From: Paralithodes platypus | Taxonomy: Eukaryota; Arthropoda; Malacostraca; Decapoda; Lithodidae | Length of the DNA: 64,000 bases | Direction: 5' to 3' | Assembly: GCA_032716605.1 (NCBI GenBank) | Contig: CM064502.1 | Span: forward strand, 54,928,368-54,992,367 | In this document: one piece after another, positions 45,673 through 55,020 of the stretch | Position numbering within the stretch: position 1 is the first letter of the stretch | How the letters are laid out: each line of letters begins with the position of its first letter | Notes under the pieces: generated by a model | Told to the model about the DNA's origin: nothing | The model's input: only the letters and a program-made list of their open reading frames with translations | The model's database searches: none | Translations under genes and position numbers: made by a program

Positions 45673-47964
45673 TGTGAACAGACTTGATTGGAAAACTATA
45701 ATCTGGGCAATGAATGTGGCATGGACTAAGCAGTAGTTTGAGGTTTGGATAAAGCTATAGTCGCCTGAACATGAGAAAGGTCCTGATAGAAGTCTAGGCC
45801 TACCAATGGTGTGTAATTAGGAAATCTATTTTAAACCTGTGGAAGGAGTATTGTGGAACTTTCTAATAGTCTGTCTGGAATACAAATTTATAGTAACGGA
45901 TTGATGCCATTGACTAACTCTTTACACTAATATACCCATTACAAGTTTGGTAATACTGGTACTGGATATGTTCTAGATTGGATAAAAAAACACCATCTGA
46001 GGAAGAGTACCTGCCGTTAGGGAACCACCTTGTCATGGTGGCGGGGGGGGGGGGGGGGGGGGGCCACAGCCCTTCTTAGGATTGGGGCCTCGTGGGCTAA
46101 GACCTCCCTCCTCGTTGGTTTCCAGAAGCCTGCAAGGTACCTCTTTTCTGCCTTTTTTTTTCCCCCCCCCCCTCTACCTTTTCTTTACTTCACCTTCTGC
46201 TATCGTTGCCGGCTGGACTATTCTTTATGATTTGGTGGAGGGTGGGTGTGGACGGCGTTCCCTTCCACCCGTAGAACTGTAGTATCTGACGTGCCCGCAC
46301 GAGGGGAATCTTTTATCGTCAAATCTCGCCCTCTGTGCTGGACCCGAAGCCGACGAGTTGACCGCCCATTAGGCACAGGGGGTCGGGGCGTGTATCCGGG
46401 TTTGACTCCTGGGGCATGTACCTTGTCCTCTAATTTGTGGCTCCGTGGTGGGTGTGGAGCTTCTCCCGGATGAACCATGTTACCTTCGTCTTATGGAGCC
46501 TTCTTCTGGATCTTCGATCACCGGTGCTGGCGATGATATGGCTGATGTGTTTGTCATTCCTTCCTTGCCCGTCCTCTCCTCGGTTGGTGGTAGATCTTTG
46601 CCTACCACTATACCGGGTCCTTTACCGACCCATGCACTGTCTGTGACCATCCATTCGACCTCTGCTCCTCATACGGTTCCGAGCCTAGTCATGTCGAGTT
46701 CTCTTGGCACGTCCACCTCCTCTACGTTCGCTTCCTCCCTAGCCGCTCACTCAGTTCCTGCCCCTTTGTCCTCTTCCGTGTCCCACTCTGTTCTACCTGA
46801 TCAGCCCTCTTCCTTTCGTCCGTTCGCTCTCTCCTCTGCTTCCTCTTCCACTCTTCTTCCCTCGTCCTCCTCCACTTCCTCGGTTTCTTCCCCTTCCTCT
46901 CTTATAGTCACTTTCGAACCGTATCTCCCACCCGTTCCACATTCTTCTTCTTTTCCTTCTCCTCCCGTTACTTCCGCTCCTCGCCCTCGTTCTTCTGTTC
47001 TCCCTTTATCCTCACTCTTTGCCCCTGCTGACTTTATTAAGTTCTTCTCAGTCCCCGCCTCAGCTACTCTCGCCGGAGATGACCTCCTGTTCCACCTGCG
47101 TCTCCTTCAGCAGGTGGGCAGGGATGTCACCTTCCACTCCCGCCATGATGACTCCCGTCTCGTTACGGTCCAGACCGAACGTCAGGCTGCTGCTATGTCA
47201 ACCATTGTCGACTTCTCCGGAACTTCCATCCCAGCCCTTAAAGACCAAAGACTGAACTCTTGTACGGGTACCGTCCTGATCCCTCCTTCCATCCGTCTCG
47301 GTGGTCGGCAGTTCGCAGACTGTGCCGACCTTATTAAGTCTATTGTTGTTGCTCAAGACCATGTTGTGGTTAGTCTTGTCTGCTACACCATCCCACCTCG
47401 CACCAATCGCCGCCATCCCGCCAATATCACCAAAATCACGTTCGATGGTCGGTCTCTCCCTTCTCACGTTATTGTCGGCGGTACTCGCCTGCCCGTCACG
47501 GAGTCCCTACCTCGTCCTCAGCAGTGTCGCGGTTGCTGGCGCTTTGGGCATCCTGTTAAGTACTGTCGCTCTTCCGCTCCCGACTGCCCTAGGTGCCCAC
47601 GCTGTGCACAATCTGACGATCTCGTCGGTGACTGCCGGTCTCCGATACGATGCTGCCTAAACTGTCAGGGCTCCCATTCTTCTGATTCCCGAGATTGTCC
47701 CGTTTTCAAATTCGAGTCTGAAGTTACGATCCTTAAAGGTGGTGGGGCGTCTAAAATTAAAATTAATTTATAATGTATTTAAAGAGATGTTTAGATCTCC
47801 AGTAATCAACCTGACTACTCCTTTGTCAAAACTAATCTTCAATATTAGAGAACAAATCAAAAATAGATATTGAATTGCGACCCCTTGCAACTAGTACTCA
47901 CGTGAGGATGTGACGTACGCCCAGGCAAACATTTGGGAAGTAAACATCAGCAAGTATAGCAAAA

Positions 47965-48198
47965 ATGGTGAATAGGTGTGCTGTTTTTGGGTGTAGCAAC
48001 ATCCCTGGACCAAACATAGCACTACACAAGTTTCCAAGTGATCCATACCATTGTAACAAATGGGTGAAGTTTATACAAAGAACCAGAGTGTGGGAGGCAA
48101 AGCCCAAAACAAGCTTCATATGCAATGGACATTTTCGTGATGAATGCTTTGACAATAAAGTGCAGTGGAGTATGGGTATGGCTAGATGCACCCGCTGA
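47965..48198 (+). CDS. THAP zinc-finger domain protein fragment (77 codons)
   Basis: The protein starts MVNRCAVFGCSN. The THAP C2CH ligands are C5, C10, C53 and H56, with the conserved FP (residues 23-24), W33 and the FICNGHF block at 51-57. After residue 64 the similarity stops and the frame ends at 48198, so only the DNA-binding domain remains. THAP domains recognise transposon ends in P- and Kolobok-type elements. It lies 228 bp inside the left end of the TTAA transposon in plus orientation. Confidence 0.82.
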   Translation: MVNRCAVFGCSNIPGPNIALHKFPSDPYHCNKWVKFIQRTRVWEAKPKTSFICNGHFRDECFDNKVQWSMGMARCTR

Positions 48199-48269
48199 TT
48201 GCCTATACGGACTGGGGTCTTGTCACGCCCAGTGCCAGGTCCGTATATATACGGACTCGCCGAAAAAAA

Positions 48270-48690
48270 ATCGTAGCAGCGAAACGACTGCACCTATAGC
48301 TTTCATATTTCTACCACATGTACCTTACCCTTCTGGCGTCTTGCTACCACCACCCCAACCCCCTCTCCCAATCCACTCGCCGACCATGGGTCGTCGCTGC
48401 ATCAGGCCATCACAAAGGAAAAAAAGGAAAATATGTGGCGGCGAAACGACTGCACCAATTGGTTCCATATTTGTGTGACAAGTCCCCTACCCTTCTGTCT
48501 TCCCCCCACCACAATCCCAACTTCCTCCCACCACCCACTTCCAGCCTATCCGTAGATCATCACATACAAAAATGAAAATCCGTGGTGGCGAAACTACCTC
48601 ACCAATCGGCTCCATATTTGTAACACAAGTCAATTACCCTTCTACCTTCCCCCCACCCTCCCACCCATACGTGCTTGCCAATTTCAGGAG
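48270..48690 (+). repeat. About three tandem copies of a roughly 145-bp unit inside the TTAA transposon
   Basis: Each copy contains GGCGAAAC(G/T)AC.., CCATATTTGT or CATATTTCTA, a TACCCTTCT block, a CCCCACC-rich stretch and GGTCGTCGC/CGTAGATCATCAC. Copies begin near 48270, 48415 and 48570 and diverge noticeably. Confidence 0.65.
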
Positions 48691-48997
48691 TCAGGAGAGT
48701 GGATAATATGGGCTAACTTAATCCTAGCCCAAATTATACAGTCAGTGTCGATGGATATAGGCCTAACCTAGGCTAAAGAAATTTATTGGCTGAAATTCAA
48801 CTACTAGCAACTAGGCTAAAAAAAAAAAAAGTCGATCGCCGCGGTTTAAGTTCCCGTCTATTTTTACGGCGATTTTTTTCTGTTATTTGCACCCTGTTGG
48901 CAATGTATATGATGATGACAATAAGTCATGGAGGCGTGAGGGGCGGGCTTTCATTATTGTATCCAAATGCAGTCAAAATAGACGGGGACATGATCGC

Positions 48998-49209
48998 TAG
49001 CGTCCGCCGCGGCTCCGAGTAGTGTAAACAAGGCGGGCGGTAATCACAGCTGCTTCTCCCTCCTCTCCTGCTGCTGGATCTCGTCCTACAGGTTCATACA
49101 TATAAGCCTGGACACCACCAATATTCATCACTTGAGGTTCTTTGCCATAATCACGGTTATCACCCTCAGTATTGGCAAACTAATCGGAACTACTGTCACT
49201 ATCCTCCAT
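48998..49209 (-). pseudogene. Acidic N-terminal exon relic resembling ballast-domain (P2X7-tail-like) proteins
   Basis: Minus strand from ATG 49209: MEDSDSSSD, an in-frame TAG, then FANTEGDNRDYG and NIGGVQAYMYEPVGRDPAAG, closing at a TAG at 48998. An acidic Ser-rich start followed by a V.AY.YEP motif is typical of a class of invertebrate and fish proteins whose later part resembles the P2X7 C-terminal zinc-binding 'ballast' domain. That domain itself is not present here. The resemblance is from memory of the family and is tentative. It is opposed to the THAP frame within the same transposon. Confidence 0.4.
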
Positions 49210-50661
49210 TTCCACCTGTCAGAAGAGCTTGTTGTGTTCCTGGGCATACGTCATCAGAGCGCTTAAACTACGAATCCAGAAAAGTGTCACCCATATCCTA
49301 TTTTGGCCATTATATAAATAATTAAGCCATTGTAGCAGAATATATTGCACCAAAAGCTATAGTGCACACTGCCGGTAATGATTGTGGAGGAAAATAATAG
49401 CATGCACACCCACCTTTAAGACATTGCACGGCCTTACTCATTCTACGGCTCGTCAGGCAGCTCGCCGCCTGGGCTTCTCCCCTCATCCGTTTTCAACTGT
49501 TCTATCTCCCCCTCCCGTCTCCTCCACTTCTTCCCCCCCCCCCCTCCCTCGTTGCGCCTCCATCGTCCTCGTCCTCCTCTCCCTCTACTTCTCCGGTTCC
49601 GTCGTCTGTCCCTTCTTCCTCTCCTCCTTCAGTTTCTTCTGTCTCCCCCATCCCCTTGGCTGTCTCTTCGTGTTCTCTCCCTTTATCTAACTCTTTTTCT
49701 GTTCTTACCTCTTCCACTCCTACTTCCACCCCCCCTCCTTCCACTACTCTTCCGGTTTGTCTCAACGCCCCATCCGCCAGCGTTCTCGTCCGACGCCTCC
49801 TCCTCGTTCTCTTCCTCCGTCCTCGTCTCGTAGTTCCAAGATTCCCTCCCGGCTTCCTGCCTCCTCTACCAAACTAGTTTCGAAACATTTGCCCCGTTCC
49901 TCCCTTTCTTCCTCCCCCGCCTCCTCTTCTAAACGCAGGGACCGCCTCCACAGTGTGCGGAGCCCGAGTCCCAGTGGGAAGAAGAAAAAGCTCCCTCCTT
50001 TCCCCCCCCCCCCTTCTCCTCTTTCTTCGTCCTGTGTCCAACCCCCCGATTCCTTAGACTTATCTTTTGAATCTTTGCCCAAGATTGAGGAGTATATTCT
50101 TTCTTCTCATCCGCCGCCTATTTCCGTTTCTGCCGACGTTCATCCCATCCCTTCTACGCTCCCCCCTACCCCTCTCCCGCCTTCCCCTACCACTCTCCCT
50201 CCCTCCTCTGGCCTTCCCCCTCCCGGGCCTCTCCTTCCCGACCCTCATCCTCCCGACCCTCATCCTCCCGTCCTTCCCCCTCCCTCCTCTCCCCTTCCTC
50301 CCTCTCCCTCTAGCCCTCCTATCTCTTCTTCTCCTTCCCTATTAAGCCTCCCTATGCCACCTGGTTATCAATCTTCTTTCCCTCCTTGTTCTTCCTCGTT
50401 CCCCATTCCTTCCATTATTACTCACCGTTAACCTCATCAGTCTTTTCTTCGTTTTCCATAAGTCTGTGTGTTCTTATTTTTCTTGTTCTTTGTCCCTTTT
50501 TCTTTCCTCTTGTATGTATGCGTCTTTCCCGCTGTTTGCTGTATTTTGTGTGTCTGTGTTGTCTATAGTGTATCTGTTTTCTTCCTACTTGTGTGTTACT
50601 TTTGTTGATGTTTTCTCTTTTTTGTCCTTTCTTTGTTTTCTTCGATTTTTCCGTTCCTTTC

Positions 50662-50692
<31 letters not shown>

Positions 50693-50820
50693 CTTTTTCC
50701 TCCCTTGTTCCTCTTTAGTTCGGCGTGTTTTTGTTCCGCCTCTCTATGTGTTTGTATATATCGTTTTTATTCTCTCTTTTACAGCTTATTTTCTCGTACT
50801 TTCTTTTTAGTGTTTTTAGT

Positions 50821-53800
50821 ATGTCCATTTTGCAATGGAACCTACGCAGTTTTTCTCTTCAGAGAGACGATTTGCGTTTTTTACTCTCTTCCCATTCCCC
50901 TAAGGTTGTCTGTGTCCAGGAAACTCGTCTTCTTTCTCCTCCGATTCCTGTTCCTGGCTACCGTTTTATCAGTTCTCCTCATTCTCTTTCCGACACTTGT
51001 ATTCTCCTTCACCACTCTGTTCCTTATGAAGAGTTTTCCTGCCCTACTTCCCTCCCTTGCACCTTTGTTAGGGTTTTTCTTGGTCGATGGATTACGGTTG
51101 TTTCTCTTTATTTCTCTCCTTCTGTTCCCGTCGATTTTGGCTCTTTTACCATGTTTTTAGCTCGGCTGCCTCCTCCGTTTTTATTGCTTGGTGATTATAA
51201 TTGTAGGCACACCCTGTGGGGTGATTCTGTCATTACCTCACGTGGTCGTGCATTAGAGTCTTTCATTACTAGTAATAACCTCTTTCTCCTTAATACTGGT
51301 TCCCTGACTCATTTTGATGCTAGAACCCGTTCTTTTTCTTGTCTTGATCTTTCTTTGTGTTCCCCTTCCCTGTCTCTTCTTTTTCATTGGTCTGTTTTGG
51401 AGGATTCTCTCTATAGCGACCATTTCCCTGTTCTGCTCTCCTACCTCCTATTCTCCTGTCCCTGGTCCTCCTCGTTGGTGCTTCCAGCGTGCGGACTGGT
51501 CTACTTTTGCTTCACTATCTATCCCTTCCTTACCTCCGTCTGATTTTTCATCTGTTCATGATTTACTAGCCTTTTTTCTAGTCACAGTTTTGAGTGCTGC
51601 CTTAGTCTCTATTCCTCGGACTTCCCGTCCTTTTACGTCTAAATGTGTTCCTTGGTGGTCCCCGAACTGCTCCAAGGCTCTCCGCGTCAAACGGGCTTCT
51701 TGGAAGAGCTTTCGTCGTAAACGTTTTACTCCCGCTCATGATCGTTCTTTTATACTTTTTCGTCAGGCGTCTGCCTTCCTCCATCGCACAGTCAGGTCTG
51801 CTAAATGTCAGAGTTGGGTGTCCTATGTTTCCTCCATTACGTCCTTTACTCCTGTTCAGTCCGTCTGGAAGCGCATTCGCAAGATTTCGGGCAAGCGTTT
51901 ACCTCCTCATTCTCCTGTGCTTCATGTAGGTCTGTTGCTGACTCGGAGGCAGTCGCCGATCATTTGGGTCTTTACTTTAGCTCGGTCAGTAGTGGCTCTC
52001 ATCTCCCCCCGGAATTTCATTCACTTAAAGCCGTCGCAGAGACTTCTCCGGTTGTTTTCACTCTGTCTTCGGCAGAGTCGTACAACGCCCCGTTTTCTTC
52101 CTGTGAGTTGCTCTCCGCTCTTCGTGCCTGTAAGGCTACTTCTGAGGGTCTTGATGGCGTCCATAATTTAATGCTTAAGCATTTTTCCACTGAGGCTTTG
52201 GTATTTTTATTGGCTATTTTTAATAAGGTTTGGTCGTCTGGTGTTTTCCCTCCTGCTTGGAGTTCTGCTCTTACTATTCCTTTTCTTAAGCCTGGAAAGT
52301 CGGATTTCTCGCCCCAAGACTATCGCCCTATTGTCTTGACGAGTTGTTTATGCAAGCTGTTTGAACGGATGGTTAATGTCCGCCTGATGTGGCTTCTCGA
52401 GTCACGTCAGCTATTGTCTTCGGCCCAGTTTGGTTTTCGGCGTGCTCGGTCCGCTATCGACCCTTTACTTAGTTTGGAGACCTACGTTCGGTCTGCTTTT
52501 GCTCGCCATGAGTCAGTTCTTGCTGTTTTCTTCGATCTCGAAAAGGCGCACGACTCCGCGTGGAAACATATTTTATGCCAACTCCGTTCTTTTCATGTCC
52601 GTGGTAATATGGGCGTCTTTATCCGTAATTTCCTTTCTTCTCGTTCTTTTCGTGTCCGGGTGAATTCCTCGTTTTCTCGGTTATTCCCTCAGATAGAAGG
52701 TGTACCTCAGGGTTCCGTTTTAAGTACCGTACTATCCTCTTTCTCATAGCCATTAATGGCATTATCTCTTCCCTTCCGGCTACGGTCAGGTCCTCCTTAT
52801 ATGTCGACGACTTTGCGATCTATGCGGCTGGTTCGGATATTGTTGCGTTACGCTTCCTTATCCAATCAGCGATTGTGGCTGCCTCGTCATGGGCCACTGC
52901 TCACGGGTTTCGTTTTTCTACGACTAAATCTTGTGCTATGTCTTTCACTCGTCGCCACGTTATCCCGCGTCCTTCCCTTGGTTCCGTTTTACCTCATCGC
53001 TCTTCGACTACCTTCTTGGGTCTTGTCTTTGATTCCCGTCTTAACTGGGCAGCTCATGTTTCCTCTGTTAAGGTTGCTGCTTTGCACCGTCTTCGTCTCC
53101 TCCAGACCCTGTCCCACCTCACTTGGGGTGCGGACCGTGCTCTCCTTCTTCGCCTTGTTCTTTCTAAACTCGATTATGGTTGTCAGGTTTACTCATCAGC
53201 CTCCGACGCAGTCCTCCATAAACTTGACTCTGTTCACCATTTCGGTTTACGTCTTGCCTTGGGTGCTTTTCGCTCTTCCCCTGTTGAAAGCCTCTATGCT
53301 GAATCCGGCGTCCCTTCTTTGTACCGACGTCGGGCCCTTCTCTCTCTCCGGTACTACGCCCGGTCGCTTCAGTTTCCTTCCTTGCAGACCTCTCTTCTTC
53401 CTACTGTTCCTGTTCCGTCTCATTCTCGCCTTTGGCCCCCTTTCCTTTCTCGTATGGATTCCTTACTTTCTCATTCTTCGTTTTCCCCCTTCCATGTTCT
53501 TCCGCTCCGGCTCAGTAAGTGTCCTCCTTGGCTCCTTCCTCGTATTTCCTTGTGTCCCTCTATTTTTCCTTGTTCTAAGTCCTCTACCCCGCCCTCAGTT
53601 CTTTGTTCTCGTTTCCTTGTACACCTTACACAGCATTCTTCTTCTACCCCGGTTTACACTGATGGCTCCCGTTCGTCTTCTGGCGTCGGGTTTGCCATCC
53701 TTTTTCCTTCTCGTTCTTATCAGTATTCTCTCCCTTCTCCAGCTGGTGTTCTGACTGCCGAACTTTACGCTATCTTCTTTGCCGACCGTCTCATGTGCTT

Positions 53801-54422
53801 CTTTCCTTCTTCCTCCTTTACTCTGTTTTCTGACTCTTACAGTGCCCTTCTTCTCTTGCAGTCTTTCCCTGCTGTCCATCCGTTGGTTCTTGCCATCCAC
53901 GATTGGCTTGTCAGTCTCTCTGCTCGGAAAAAGGTTGTCCAATTTTGTTGGGTGCCTAGCCATGTTGGTGTCCGTAGAAAAGAGCAGGTTGATGTTCTCG
54001 CTCGCGACGCTGCGGCGGTCCGATCAACTTCTCTCTCTATTCCCGCCTCTGACTATTATCCAGCTATCTCTGCCTTCCTCCTGTCTCGCTGGCAAACAAT
54101 GTGGTCTTCTCTTTCCTCTAATAAGCTCCGCACTGTTAAGGCCTCCGTTTCTGCCTGGGCTGACCCCTCTGACCGTGTTCGCCGTTGGGAGACTGCGTTG
54201 GCCCGGCTTCGGCTAGGCCATACCAGACTTACCCACTCCTTCCTCATGTCCCGCTCGCCTCCACCTCTTTGCTCCCGGTGTGGTGTTCAGGTTTCTATTT
54301 CTCACATTTTCCTTGACTGTCCTCTCTTTTCTTCGGCCTGTCGCCGTTCTTTTCCCTTGGTCGTCGTCCTTGTCTTGCCTATCTCCTCTCAGAGTCCCCT
54401 TTCTTTTCCGTTGACCACGTAA
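50821..54422 (+). pseudogene. LINE ORF2 polyprotein: AP endonuclease, reverse transcriptase, RNase H, CCHC; three frameshifts
   Basis: Starts MSILQWNLRSF. Endonuclease motifs: QWNLRS, VCVQETRL, LGDYNCRHTLWGD and YSDHFPV (to about 51435), then the frame shifts. A linker follows (51435-51925, second shift). RT motifs: LKPGKSDFSPQDYRPI, FDLEKAHDSAW, GVPQGSVLS, then a third shift near 52730 before LYVDDFAIYA. RNase H motifs: VYTDGS, AELYA, FSDSYSA, WVPSHVG (about 53650-53970). The C-terminal CSRCGVQVSISHIFLDC is a CCHC-type finger. It would carry out target-primed reverse transcription. Otherwise intact motifs with only a few shifts suggest a fairly recent copy. Confidence 0.88.
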
Positions 54423-54559
54423 TGGCTTTCCTTTCCTCTCTCAGACTCCTTAACGATATTTAACTTCCTTTCCTTCTAACTCTATCCGTTTCCTGCTTTA
54501 GTGCCATATGGCCTTTGTTGCCTGGTGCTAGAAATTTATTAATGTTATGTTATGTTATG

Positions 54560-54950
54560 TATCTCTTCATTCCTCAATCTGTCTACAAGTCACCCCAAAC
54601 ATATCAAGCAGCTCGCGTATACTTTTACGATTCAGATTATGCTCAATTGCTCAATAGTATGCTTGACGAAACAGCATATTTCTTATTAAATTTCACAGAA
54701 GGAAGTTCGTACTTTCTATTATTAAAAACCACACATGCAAGCATAGGATATTAAATGAAAAAAATATACATGTCAAATGTATTAAACTTACATCCTCCCA
54801 CGACAATTTTGTTTAGCATTTCATTACCTTCTCAATCAGATGAGGCATGTTTTAGTTTCATTTTCTAGAAGACTACTTGGAATAGTCTTAAAAGACAATA
54901 ATTTCATATCACCAACCCACCAATTAACTTACAAATCCACCTAATTAATG
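54560..54950. other. No supported feature
   Basis: AT-rich flank of the LINE. A 79-codon open frame (54515-54754) has no recognisable motif. Confidence 0.35.
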
Positions 54951-55020
54951 AAAACATGTGTTACTCCAAGGATTCAAACTTAAGATACTTGCACCGAAAT
55001 TCCGAGCACTAACCTTTTAC

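Larger units (their letters stand above)
47737..49415. mobile_element. THAP-bearing TTAA transposon (Kolobok-like) inside LINE ORF1
   Basis: The 1679-bp insert lies between TTAA 47733-47736 and TTAA 49416-49419. Its ends are AGGTGGTGGGGC and, inverted, AGGTGGGTGTGC. It contains a THAP-domain frame (47965-48198), a tandem repeat block (about 48270-48690) and a minus-strand coding relic (48998-49209). Kolobok transposons use TTAA targets and encode THAP proteins, hence the assignment. No transposase catalytic core is visible, so this copy is defective. Confidence 0.8.
46493..50431 (+). pseudogene. LINE ORF1 (Gag-like nucleic-acid-binding protein), interrupted
   Basis: I prefer the ATG at 46493 (MEPSSGSSITG); an in-frame ATG at 46445 is also open. 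After a Ser/Pro-rich N-terminus come three cysteine knuckles: CRGCWRFGHPVKYC, CPRCAQSDDLVGDC and CCLNCQGSHSSDSRDC (about codons 345-405), ending in PVFKFESEVTILK. There the TTAA element 47737-49415 enters. Removing it with one TTAA restores the frame across ILK and TLHGLTHSTARQAARR. A basic/Pro/Ser-rich C-terminus ends at 50431, with frameshift(s) at the C-run near 49530. The product would package LINE RNA. Confidence 0.8.
46000..54560 (+). mobile_element. I-superfamily non-LTR retrotransposon, split by a DNA transposon
   Basis: Order: GC-rich 5' region with homopolymers (46036-46063 G-run), ORF1 (46493 onward) with zinc knuckles, ORF2 (50821-54422) with AP-type endonuclease, RT, RNase H and a C-terminal CCHC, a short 3' UTR, and a tail of ATGTT repeats at about 54539-54560. 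RNase H plus AP endonuclease places it in the I group (I/Nimb/LOA/Outcast-like); which clade I cannot tell. The 5' boundary is approximate and I could not identify a target duplication. Base composition (CT-rich coding strand) differs sharply from the AT-rich flanks. Confidence 0.85.

Noticed and set aside
47898..48293. 131-codon minus-strand ORF
   Set aside because: Antisense to the THAP domain frame, which has the expected zinc ligands.
49502..50082. Glu/Gly-rich minus-strand ORFs
   Set aside because: Antisense of the Ser/Pro-rich ORF1 C-terminus; composition-driven.
52756..53754. 332-codon Leu/Phe-rich ORF resembling a membrane protein
   Set aside because: It is an out-of-frame shadow of the RT/RNase H region; the neighbouring frame has YVDD, YTDGS and WVPSHVG.
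46000..54560. Assigning the LINE to the Jockey clade
   Set aside because: Zinc-knuckle ORF1 fits, but Jockey elements lack RNase H, which is clear here; the I superfamily is the better fit.
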